Below are positions 54,611 through 64,000 of a DNA stretch of 64,000 nt, piece by piece. How positions within the stretch are numbered: position 1 is the first letter of the stretch; each line of letters opens with the position of its first letter. This stretch comes from Heterotrichella gracilis (lineage: Eukaryota; Sar; Xanthophyceae; Tribonematales; Xanthonemataceae): NCBI GenBank assembly GCA_032358255.1, contig JAULBX010032257.1, forward strand, positions 62,001 through 126,000, read 5' to 3'. The notes beneath the pieces were generated by a model. The model did not search any database and had not been told where the DNA came from. It saw only the letters and a program-made list of their open reading frames with translations. Both the position numbers and the translations under genes were made by a program.

Positions 54611-55120
54611 CGGACAAATACAGCAGGTGCAAGCGGCATTTTCTGTGCGTTCATGCTGCGTAGTGGCAGTGTAACCAGGCAATGCACAAGTCGTTGAACG
54701 CCGTTGACATCCGCACGTGTATGAAGTAGGAGTATCCCTGAATATTATTGACAAGTCACCAATTGGTGTATGTATTCTTCTCTAGAGAGTCTATCATATG
54801 AATGCCTAAGTTGTCATTTGAAACGGCGCTACCCTGGAAAATAGCTCCGGCATCATAATGTTACATTAATAGCGATCATTCTTCAACACGCAACTTACAC
54901 GGGGCTGCATGTGCATGCCATATGCGCGTGGCTTTTGTCAGGATTCATTGCACCATTGATGACTCTTTAGCAATGACACGGCATGCGGAAATAAATTGGC
55001 CATGACATACCTGCAGAACATAGCACAGGAAAGGATCGAAAGGCTGCGTGTAGTGTACAAATACAATATATGATATATTCCGTCAAGTTGCACATGTAAG
55101 TGAAGCACATTGCCTGCAAA
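54611..55120. other. Convergent intergenic region
   Basis: Holds the 3' ends of the second F-box copy and of the minus-strand BTB gene. No other feature recognised. Confidence 0.5.
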
Positions 55121-57726
55121 TCACTCGCCAGGCCCTGCCTCGGGCAGCCGCGGCAGGCTGCTATGGAAGGAGCCAGGTGGGCCCAAGCAGGGCACCTTGG
55201 CAGCCCGCTCAGCCACCTCCCCCACCACCGCCTCGAGCACACGTTTCACCCCCGCTACCCCCGCCGCCCTGTGCGCCCCCGCCACCGCCTCAGCCCACAG
55301 CCGCCGCCCCTCTTGGCACTGCTCCCGCTGCCTGGCCATGACCGCGCACAGCGCCACAGGGGACAGCGCCTTGGCCACCCGCGGGCTCAGGGGGCGCTCG
55401 GAAGCAAAGGGCACAAAGCCGTGCGCCCCGCTGCAGAACTGGCCCAGTCTGTCCGCCAGCAGCATGGCGTCCTCTGCAGCCGCCGGGGGGGCGGATGCCA
55501 GCGCCTGCGGGCTCCCAAACCGCTCCAAAAGCGCCTGTGCGCGCTCCTTGAGATCCTCTGCACAGGAATTTGAGGATTCACGCATTGCAATTAGTTAAAC
55601 AACTGTAATACAATAGCAGAAAACCAAATGAAAATGATTTCGTTCTTTAGCGAAATATTGTGTAAAAGGTGTGTGCCGCAACAAAAGGTGTGCAACAAAG
55701 GGAAGCACACACGTCCAAAGGGTATTAGTTGCTTCACTACTCTTGGCCAGTTTAGGTTTTATACACAAATTTTAGGGTTTCACTCCTCACCTGCCAGCTG
55801 CGCATCAGTGGCGCGGGTCATCGCCACCACCAGGAAATCCACTGGCATGTCATCCAGGTCCACACCTTCTGTCCCCAGCAGCCCCTCCACCAGGCACCAC
55901 CGCATGTACTGCCGGCACACCTCGACTTGGTCAAGCAAGCCCCGCCGGGCCACCAGCAGGCACACCCGCTCCCTCGCCTGCTCTTCATGCAACGCCTCCC
56001 ACACAGTGTCGTTGTCGTCTGGGTGTAACAGGCCAATGAGCCCCCCATCGGAAAGCGCCTCCAGGGTGGCTTGGCTGACATTCTCCAGGGATATGCGTAG
56101 CTGGTAGTGCAGATCTGGCTGCTCAACCCCCAGCTTATCGCACCACAGGTAGAGCTGCTCGGCTAGTCCCAGCGTGCAGGACAGGATACGGTGCGAGTGC
56201 TCCAAGTTAAAGATGGTGCTGCCCAGCACATGCCTGCAGGGTCCCAGTGCGCGTGTCAAAAATGGTTCAAAGTTTAGGACTTAGGGTACACGATTAGGGT
56301 GTTTCTCAGCACATGCCTGCCCAGCCAGCATGTGTGTCAAATATGGGTTAGGGTTTAGGGTGTTTCCCAGCACAAGCCTGCGCAGCCCCAGCGCGCGTGT
56401 CAAAGAGTGTGTAGGGTTTACGGTTAAGGGTATTTCCCAGCACATGCCTGCCACCACAGCACGGGTGTCAAAGATGGGTAAGGATTTGGGGTCTGGGGTG
56501 TTTCCCTGCACATGCCTGCACATCTCCAGCACGCGCTGCACCTGGTACTTGTCGCTCAACCGCAGCGCAGCCAGCAGGCGTGGAACCTATAGGTATGTGT
56601 CGGACAAGTCCCTGCCATTTGACCGCTCTCCTTCAACAACACAACAAGTAGAAATGGATTATTCAATCAAAATGGAATTTTGTGTCCGGTTAGGAAAATA
56701 ACGCTGGAATCATTGATGGAAAGGTCATGCAAGCAGCTAATCATGAATACCAACAGGAAGTGGATCAGCACAACGGCTGCAGCTCAGAACTAAGGGAGAT
56801 ACCGACATTACCTTCAGACGTGGAAGGCTCCTCCCCCCAATGTAGCACTTCATGGTACATGCAGTCCAATGCATGCAGCCAATAGTACTGCCAATAGTAG
56901 TGACATGAAGTAAGTCAGCATAAAGGCTTCAGGACAGGAGTGAAGGAGGGTTACCTTCAGACGTGGAAGGCCCTCCCCCCCCATGTAGCACCTCATGGTA
57001 CATGCAGTCCAGCAGGATGCTCATGTCTGCCGACGTCTCATCCAGCGCCAGCCGCCCGCCAGTTGGCAGCCCAGCGGTTGTGAGCAGGTCACGCAGCACA
57101 TCCGAGCCATTGGGCGGAGCACACAGCATGAACCTGTGCATGAAAATAGCAATGAATAAAATAAAATCAAGTGGTGAGCAGGTCTCGCAGCACATCCGAG
57201 CCATTGGGCGAAGCACACAGCATGAACCTGTGCACTAAATTGAAAAATTAATGTAATAAAAAAGAGGCGAGCAGGTCTCGCAGCACATGCGAGCCATTGG
57301 GCGGAGCACACAGCACACAGCATGAACCTGTGCACCAGAAAACACCGATACATACATAAAGCGTGTTAGAACAGCCGCGTTGGTTGAAGAAGCGGCATCA
57401 GCAAAGTGATATGCATTGCCACCATATTGGAAACGAGAAATTGGCATGCCCGAGTCAAAGTTGAGGTGGCACAAGTACAAGGCAAGGCAGCTACCAGTAC
57501 CAGGCAACTCCAATTCACTTTACCTGTGTACCACGATTTCCACCCCGTTGCTGCATCCCAGGGAGAGGTCAGCCAGGCCAGGGATTCGGTCATACTTGGT
57601 GGCAGGGTTTTCAGCCGTGTCCACAGGTGGGAGGAACCTGCGGCAGAGGTTTCTCCGAGAGGCTTCATCCCCCCACCGGCAAGGGTCGAGGCCGCAGTGG
57701 ATACAACGACCGGTGGCACTTGCCAT
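55121..57726 (-). CDS. BTB/POZ-domain protein
   Basis: Exons (minus strand): 57726-57524, 57133-56955, about 56590-56535, 56233-55791, 55557-55121. Residues 1-67 contain a Cys-containing N-terminus (MASATGRCIHCGLDPCRWGD) and then DRIPGLADLSLGCSNGVEIVVHR leading into FMLCAPPNGSDVLRDLLTT, LDETSADMSILLDCMYHEV and VPRLLAALRLSDKYQVQRVLEMC, which together follow the beta-strand/helix order of a BTB domain. Such proteins commonly act as cullin-3 adaptors. The C-terminal half is helical (HSHRILSCTLGLAEQLYLWC, TLEALSDGGLIGLLHPDDND, ATDAQLAEDLKERAQALLER). The phase between 56955 and the VPRLL exon does not match, so a small exon or sequence error is missing there. The next intron (56534-56234) appears to use a GC donor (TGCAG|GCATGT). 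Introns and the 5' flank contain repeated exon edges. Confidence 0.75.
56300..56555 (-). repeat. Four tandem copies of the BTB-gene exon 4 edge
   Basis: The plus-strand motif CCCAGCACATGCCTGC ... GCGCGTGTCAAA (real edge at 56222-56263) recurs near 56308, 56368, 56436 and 56503 at about 65-base spacing (CTCAGCACATGCCTGCCCAG, CCCAGCACAAGCCTGCGCAG, CCCAGCACATGCCTGCCACC, CCTGCACATGCCTGCACATC). Each carries a CAGGCATGT-type potential splice site on the minus strand. Confidence 0.9.
56808..56880 (-). repeat. Copy of the BTB-gene exon 2 end and donor
   Basis: ATTACCTTCAGACGTGGAAGG, CTCATGGTACATGCAGTCCA and neighbours at 56809-56878 duplicate 56951-57014, the end of exon 2 with its donor. Confidence 0.93.
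57165..57335 (-). repeat. Two copies of the BTB-gene exon 2 start with acceptors
   Basis: GTCTCGCAGCACATCCGAGC and CATTGGGCGAAGCACACAG (57182-57232), and a second copy at 57271-57332, repeat the real exon start (57089-57135), each including CATGAACCTGTGCA, the reverse of the acceptor. They encode FMLCASPNGSDVLRDLL and a version with a CAPPNGSHVLRDLL core. Confidence 0.93.
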
Positions 57727-57905
57727 GGGGCCAATGAAGCTGGGCTAATCCAAGGTGTGGTTGAGTCACACCCTTACGTAGGGTTTATGCGTGGCACAAT
57801 GAACCACTGGCCATGGCGCCGATGGAGCTGGGCTACTCCAAGGTGTGGTTGTGGGGGGAGTCACACCCTGAGGTAGGGGTTAGGCGTGACCCACTGGAGC
57901 CACCT
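57713..57905 (-). repeat. Duplicated BTB-gene start region
   Basis: CCATGGGGCCAATGAAGCTG, AAGGTGTGGTTG and GAGTCACACCCT (57723-57772) recur at 57811-57870 as CCATGGCGCCGATGGAGCTG and so on. The second copy places another ATG upstream on the minus strand that opens only a 9-codon frame. Confidence 0.85.
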
Positions 57906-60353
57906 GCAGGTTCCAGGATGGTGTCATGTCAGCAGGCATAATTTGACATGAGCTGCCATTAGTGCCTGGCGTTTGGCTACTGTCGGTGGATGCACGCATG
58001 TAATGTCACTATCAGTGCAGGTTTCTGTATTGTGCCAGAGGAGGTGTTGATACCCACTCCCCACTGTTAGTGAAACCAGCTCCAACACCTCTGGTACGCA
58101 GTGCTGTAAGCAGTGCATCGATGGGCAGAAACCCGCCACCAGTAACTCGACGAAGCCTTGGCTTTTGAACAAACGTGGTAGAATAGATTTGGCTGGTAGC
58201 AACCCTTGCGCCTGGTACTGCATGAGCGTGCATCGGGAAACCTTGTGCAGCGGGTGAGTAACACGCGGTTGATGACATTGTAAAGTCCTCTAGGGCAATG
58301 CTTGGCAGCACCCGCGTAAAGAGACACCGGGGCAAAGCTATCCAAGATGCATGCATGCATGTGTCACACAATGCTTCTTTCTAACCGACCTTGTAACAGG
58401 CTTCTGCACTGTGGGCGAGAGTGATGAAATGTTGCACTATGAAAACAAAACTCCCGGTTCTGTGCAGCTCTCTAGTCGCGCTAGGAGAAGCGATCAAACA
58501 TGCATGCATTTATTCCATATGCATGCATGTGAAAAGACGCGAGCCATACGCACCGTTTGAAGAAGACGGGAGCACTATCAACACCCGTAACACTTGACTG
58601 CAGTCGTGGGAATTTGCCTTTACCTTCAGCACGCTGTGGAGTCTGATGCAAGGAAGCTCGAGAAATCCTGTATACTGAGTCAGCTGGTGAAATAACGCCC
58701 ATAGTATAGAATGTAGCTAGTCATCTAAACAGGCCTGCCCACGACTAATTGTGGGTACTTTTTGCTATTATTAACACGCGTTGTACCGGTGCTTAAGTCA
58801 ACCTTGACATAACTGGTTGCGTCATGAGTGCATACAGTATATGTACTTCAGGATTGAGATACAGTGGCAATATCAGTTATGGTGCCAAACCTCAGAAGTG
58901 TACTCAAACACCACTGCAGTCAGCGCATCAAAGGTGGCCACAACTAGTGGCACTTGGTGGGTGTACATGGTGGCCAGGTAAATTCCTTTTATTAAAGACT
59001 CAACCATGTTTCCGGAACGGTCAAATATATATGGCCAGGTACTTGCAAGTTATTAATAACTTACAACTGTCTTACAGCTCAGCAGCGCGGTGTCTCGTTG
59101 GACACACAAGTGAAAACAGTGGTTGCTATGGCGTGCTCAAAACGCATTGCCGGCAGTGTACCAATTAGGTACTTGATCCAAGGACCTGCGCACAATATTG
59201 ATACTGTCTTGAAGCTAAAACGGTTCACCTTGACGGCGTGGTGGCGACAGCCAAAAAGGGGGGCCACATCTGTGGTGGTATATAGCGTGCTATTATACAC
59301 TCTTGCGTAGCCAATTGCAGGTGAAAAACGAGGATGATGGCAGAATAGCCAATGCTTAACATGCACAGCAGTTGGGCGTAAAAATACCAATGAAAAATTC
59401 AGGGTTGTCAATACTCTCTCCCTTCCAACCATTTATACTGCCCACAAATACTCCATTATTGCAGGAAATAAATAGCTCCCAATCCCTAATCACGTCACCT
59501 GGGACAATACACCTGTGACCAGTGCCGCATGCAATACCGATCATGCGGAACAGCAGTGAAACAATGGATATGGTTAAATGCATGCTTGAAAATTGAAGCT
59601 GTGAGAAAATGCCAGAGTTTAATCATCCATATTGGATGCAAGCTTGAAGAAAGAAACAAAGACAGAAAGAGCCCCTACATGTCAGTGCTAAAATGTGCTA
59701 CATATTAATTTGCAACGCTGCTGCTGCTTTCCTTGCTTGTCCCTGGCTGCTATATAACCCCTTGCTGAATACTCCCCCAGTACCCTGCGGTTGAGAATGC
59801 CCCAAGCGCCCATAGCCTAGTACTCGAAAAGTGCACCGCCAGTCTCCACCCGGCGGAGTCTGCGGCACGTCATGAGCCGGTGCTTGGCATGGAGGCTGCT
59901 CTCAGGAATGTCGTTGCACCTTCTTGATGATCATGAAGCACCTCAGTCCAGTGGAGGATACTGACTGCTCAGCCGCACCTGTGGTCACGCCAGCCGCTTG
60001 TCCGCCTGTGTCACACCCCATGGGCGCCATGCTTTGAGCTAGGCGAACTATCCACAGCCTTGCCCTGCAGCGCACCAAATTAGTGTCAGTGCTGAACAGC
60101 GTTCGAGTGCATTATGGAGATAACACCGCCAGCCAAGCTTTTTGTGTCGCCTTCGCTTTGTGGAAGAATCATTGAGGGCCCCAGGCCAGCACACAGCAAA
60201 ATCCCCAACCCCACCAAATCCCACTCGCAGTCCCCACAAATGCCACTCCCCTGCTCGGATCCCACCCACTGCCCCAAACAACCCCTCGTCAAGGAAACAC
60301 TTGCGCGCCTTGCAGCACCCGCAACCACCCGCTGCCACTGCACGTCGATCCAG
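57906..60353. other. Long intergenic region, no gene recognised
   Basis: Upstream of the BTB gene and downstream of the nitrite/formate transporter gene. Open frames lack conserved motifs. Two ATGCATGCATGC clusters lie at 58347-58361 and 58498-58530. The part 60170-60353 contains copies of the transporter gene's 3' segment. Confidence 0.5.
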
Positions 60354-60415
60354 TCACCCACCAAGGCACAGGCCAGCACAGAGCCACGATCCCAACCCCC
60401 TCAGATCCCCCCTTG
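60175..60415 (-). repeat. Copies of the transporter-gene 3' segment
   Basis: The minus strand at 60365-60300 reads GDWIDVQWQRVVAGAARR, a decayed copy of DDWLDAQWQRLVTACAK at 60535-60483. Separately, AGGCCAGCACACAGCAAAATC (60183-60203) and AGGCCAGCACAGAGCCACGATC (60369-60390) are copies of each other about 185 bases apart. Confidence 0.7.
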
Positions 60416-63219
60416 CTGACCTAATGATCCCACAGACTACCCGCCGCCCCCCAAGGGATCTCAAAATAGTATAATTGCACACCTTTGCGCACGCAGTCAC
60501 CAGGCGCTGCCACTGCGCATCGAGCCAGTCGTCCACTGCCGCCCCCGGGGAGCCATACGCCAGGCTGTAGGCGGCTGCGTGGAAGCCGGTGCCCCCCATG
60601 ATGTTGCCGATGGTCACGGGGATGAGGTTGTGCCACAAAAAGGTCCCCACGGAAATGCCCGATCCCAGGACCATGCTCATGGGGATGAGGAACATGTTTG
60701 CCACGCAATGCTCAAACCCCATGGCCACAAAGGCCGAGATGGGCAGGAAGATGCCGATGAACTTGCCTGCGGGTGGTGATAGATACATCATTATGTATTT
60801 CCTTTATGTGTAGCCGTTTTCGTTTTCTTACTCATTTTTTCGTTTTATTTTTATCTCTCAATTTGCAGATAACTTGCGGGTACCAGTAACATGCTGGCGA
60901 CAGATCAGCGGCGTGGCTCACGTGCATTCAAGCAGTACAGCAATCAAGGGCTTGTTTAAATATGTAGAAGTGAGAGCACCATGCACAAGAATGGTCAGTA
61001 AGGCTTAATACCGATATCATTTTATTATATTTGTAAGGCTGAAGACAACCACCCACCCGCCAAGTCATAGGCCCCATTTGCCTGCCACACCGCCAGGTTG
61101 ACTAGCCAGTTGCACAGCAGGCCCTTCACCATGGCCACAGCCCAGGGGTAGTGCGTCTTCTTCAGCGCAAGGTGGACTAGAAAATCGCTCCTCCCCTTAA
61201 ATACCTCTCCAGCTGTCATGAGGCCAACCAGCATGAGGGCGCCTGCAGCACCACGGCAAATGTTGGCTAAAGACAAGGTATCACCATGCGTCTTATGTGG
61301 GCGAGGCTTTACGCCCATGACCACGATCTCATCTTGCCCTTCACCCACCTAATGGGCAGTTAAGTTAGGAGTAAAAGTGAGTTCAACCTTCCGGCGCCAG
61401 ATACCACACCATCACCACATATCACAATGGAAAAATGCACATCTGCATATCCGCATGGCCCATCAGACATTGACAACTGCTTTGCTGAGGGGGGTCTGGG
61501 CGATGCCACTCTTGAGCAGTCAAAGAGCCACCTGGTGCACAGCCAGCACAGGCAACCCACTCACCCAGTAGATTAGTGAGGTAGGACAGCACCCATGAGG
61601 AGGCCCAGCCCCAGGAGCTGACCTTGCCCTCCACCCGCCCAATCAGCATGTAGGAGCAGTTGGAGGTGAACAGGTCGGTGTACAATACAACACCGCCACC
61701 ACACAATTGAACATCTGCAACCCCGCATGGACCTGCCTAATCACCAGGAACCCCACTCACCCAGTAGATTAGTGAGGTAGGACAGCACCCATGACGAGGC
61801 CCAGCCCCAGGAGCTGACCTTGCCCTCCACCCGCCCAATCAGCATGTAGGAGCAGTTGGAGGTGAACAGGTCNNNNNNNNNNNNNNNNNNNNNNNNNNNN
61901 NNNNNNNNNNNNNNNNNNNNNNNNNNNNNNNNNNNNNNNNNNNNNNNNNNNNNNNNNNNNNNNNNNNNNNNNGGCGCCTGACACCACCACCAGCGTGAGG
62001 CCAAAGGGGAAGCCAAAGGAGGAGAAGAGCAGGTTGAACACGCCGGGCTGGGAGGTGCGGAAGTCCTCGTTCAGCTGGCCACCTGTGGGCGGAGGGTTTA
62101 AGGTCAAGTTCTGGCCTGGTTGGGGTTTGGGTTTTGGAATGGGAACAGTGTAAAATGGTGCTTGTAGGGTTTGGGAACGTTCTGAAAGGAGGTAATGGCA
62201 GAATTTAGGGTATAGGTCTGGCCAACTGCATTCAACTAGGGTTTAGGGTATATTTAAGGGTTTATTGCCTTATATCTGCCCGGGCTGCGTGCGGTTACGG
62301 CTAGGGTTTCGCCTTAGCACAAACCCTACACATACCTGCCAGGCTTTGCCCATGTGTAGGGTTTAGGGTTTTCGTGCTTGGCCAAATTGGCATACCAACC
62401 AGGGTGCAACGGGAAAACCCTAAACCCTAGCCGTGTGGCCCACCAGCTATGGTGCAGAGGGCCCCACCCTAAACCCAACAAGGGTGGCCGCACCAACCAA
62501 GCTTGCCCTCTGTAACCGTAAACCCTAGGTACACGACGTACCGACTAGGTTGCAGAGCGCAAACCCTAGGCCTATGTAGGCGCCCGCCAGCACCCCCAGC
62601 ACCACCTTGCTGGTGAACCTTGCGTGCACTTTGGTTGCTGAGATGTCCGCTGTGTGGGCGTATATGTCTGGCGGGCTGAGGAGGGAGTACACGTGGACGG
62701 GGCCTGGGTGGTCCTGGACCTGAAAAAAGTGTGGTTTTAAACTTCAAAATGGGGTTGGTTGGGGTGTAGAGGTGCAGGTGTGTGGGCAAATATCAAGCTG
62801 CCAACAACGAGATACAGTCTGCCAAGCAAGCCTCATTTCGCAGACACATTGTGTGCCAGGGCACAGATGGCAAGCCAACCAGGTCTGATTAGGAGTAAGC
62901 ACGGGGAGGGTACATGTGCGAGTTGGAGGTGGAGATCCACTTTGTCTGTTACTCTCCTTGGCCACCCAATACCCGTGAAAGATGCAAGAGGACAATATTT
63001 ACACTACAGCACCGTCCCAGACTCTCCACCTCCTAGACGTACGTGTGAATCAGCGTGGGGCTTGGAGGCGCTGGGAGGGGCGTGGTGGCGCCCTGTGGTG
63101 TTGCTTTGTATGTGCTTGCTGGTGGATACTACATGGGCAGGCTCTGTCCCTGTCTCCATGGCCTCCATAACCACGCTGTGCTCCACGGCGTCACGGCGAT
63201 GGGAGTCGTAGCCGTTCAT
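60354..63219 (-). CDS. NAR1: Formate/nitrite transporter family protein (NAR1-like), interrupted by an assembly gap
   Basis: Channel of the FNT family; algal NAR1 proteins move nitrite, formate or bicarbonate across chloroplast or plasma membranes. Exons: 63219-63043 (possible transit region, phase fits), 62719-62542, 62082 into the gap, a gap-side segment ending at 61761 or 61565, 61242-61057, 60766 to the stop at 60354. Family segments: VYSLLSPPDIYAHTADIS, VVLGVLAGAYIGLGFALC, FGFPFGLTLVVVSGA, DLFTSNCSYMLIGRVEGKVS, SYLTNLLG, KGLLCNWLVNLAVWQANGA, IFLPISAFVAMGFEHCVANM (with the conserved pore His) and GNIMGGTGFHAAAYSLAYG. The 100-N gap removes the GAE part before LFTSN. Exon 4 exists twice because of a 196-bp tandem duplication. 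If AAG|GTGTGC at 60483 is a donor rather than coding, the C-terminus differs. The first exon is the least certain. Confidence 0.85.
61565..61872 (-). repeat. 196-bp tandem duplication of a NAR1 exon next to the gap
   Basis: The segments 61565-61677 and 61761-61872 are nearly identical over the DLFTSNCSYM ... LTNLLG exon and its donor, offset by 196 bases. The second runs directly into the Ns. Confidence 0.95.
61873..61972. other. Assembly gap of 100 N
   Basis: Exactly 100 N, the usual placeholder for a gap of unknown size. It falls inside a coding exon of the NAR1-like gene and inside a tandem duplication, which probably caused the assembly break. Confidence 0.98.
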
Positions 63220-64000
63220 TGCGCTGTGGGGGTGGGTGGGTTTGCCCCCACGTGAACAGCAATGCGAGGTGACTACGGGTTACTGTGCATAGAACCGAAC
63301 AATGTGCTTTGAGACCTCGCTCCGTTCAAAAAACGTGGTGCTCATTGAGTGTGCCAACGGAGAAGGGCGGTTAGAGTGAGCTACAACACATTATGCCTTG
63401 GTGTTACGTCTCTGGAAAGGCATGTGGGCAAGTGCAAATTGCATGGCACAGCAGGGAGCAGCCAACCCATAATATACAGCAAGCTTGACCCACGATGCCC
63501 TTTTCAGCGTGCTTTAGGGTGGCATCGTGGGACTCATAAGAAACGAAAGTTGCTGCTGCCCGCGATTAACGTAACTTACGGCCGGTGACGTTATTATGGG
63601 ACATGGCCCACGTGATGACACGTGGCCGTAGAAACAGGCAGGCATGCATGCATTGCGGTCTCTACTGTGCAGGCAAGCCAACCGTGAACTTCCCAACACC
63701 ACAACCTGGGGTTGTTGCTGCACAGTTGCATGGAACAACGTGTAACGCTTGGAGCGCAGGTTGGACAAGCAGAGTGTAGAGTTACAGCTTGAAGTTGTAG
63801 CTATGAAAAAGCCTCCCTTGAAGGCTTCAAGGCTGTATACACGCTGTTTCAGGCTTCATATACTCAACTCCCTAGGAGTAGATGGAACGGCTTGCATTAG
63901 GGTGCAGGTGCCTTAAACAAGTGCACGGATAGAATATGAAACAATTATTGACACGCGCTTGGCCAAAAGCCTAGCCCTACTCCACCCCGACGTTGCCCAC
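63220..64000. other. Upstream flank of the NAR1-like gene, no other gene recognised
   Basis: Only short open frames without motifs. GCATGCATGCATTG lies at 63641-63654. Any promoter of the transporter gene should be here, but I cannot point to an element. Confidence 0.5.

Noticed and set aside
59079-60040. Possible small genes between the BTB and NAR1-like genes
   Set aside because: Open frames are short, with no conserved motif, no plausible exon chain and no start context that I can support.
1-64000. tRNA, rRNA or transposase genes
   Set aside because: I looked for tRNA-like cloverleaf ends, conserved rRNA segments and transposase or reverse-transcriptase motifs and saw none that I could defend by eye.

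Overview
The window looks like nuclear DNA of a green alga. It is GC-rich, and almost every gene is broken into short exons by GT-AG introns whose acceptors mostly read TGCAG or CGCAG. It is sprinkled with the plant/green-algal telomere motif TTTAGGG/CCCTAAA. The gene content (type III PI 4-kinase beta, CCT delta, ABC1 kinase, peroxisomal HIBYL-CoA hydrolase, NAR1-type formate/nitrite channel, lumen-targeted TPM protein) is that of a photosynthetic eukaryote. A prasinophyte-type draft assembly would fit, but I cannot prove the species from sequence alone.

Layout, left to right. 1-6806 (-): PI 4-kinase beta, catalytic domain beyond the left edge. 8679-9424 (-): small predicted plastid membrane protein. 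10202-10933 (+): small unknown protein. 11067-16224 (+): ABC1/ADCK kinase. 17000-22115 (+): CCT4. 23689-30302 (-): secreted RCC1-repeat / proline-rich / vWD-like protein. 31672-34639 (-): thylakoid TPM-domain membrane protein. 35424-39050 (+): 3-hydroxyisobutyryl-CoA hydrolase with a C-terminal SRL. 39892-42107 (+): DsbA/FrnE-type oxidoreductase. 43437-44719 (+): secreted lysine-rich protein. 46315-49236 (+): membrane RING-finger protein. 50378-51956 and 52894-54610 (+): tandem pair of F-box/LRR genes, both frame-disrupted. 55121-57726 (-): BTB-domain protein. 60354-63219 (-): formate/nitrite transporter interrupted by a 100-N gap. The genes are not an operon or a cluster; they are unrelated housekeeping and plastid, peroxisome or secretory functions.

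The most striking property is structural. In nearly every multi-exon gene the introns carry one to five degenerate copies ('echoes') of the neighbouring exon edge, often with the splice site still recognisable. Examples are four ~195-bp copies of HIBCH exon 6, five donor-edge copies in a DsbA intron, copies of CCT4 exons 8, 9, 10 and 11, and arrays in the TPM, BTB, NAR1 and PI4K genes. One RCC1-gene intron is flanked by a near-identical 24-nt direct repeat beginning at the splice sites. This pattern is what intron birth and growth by tandem duplication of AGGT-containing exon segments would leave behind, and it supplies many decoy or alternative splice sites.

Exon coordinates were built by hand from reading frames, splice consensus and phase agreement. 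Two junctions (one in the BTB gene, one in the vWD part of the RCC1 gene) remain unresolved.
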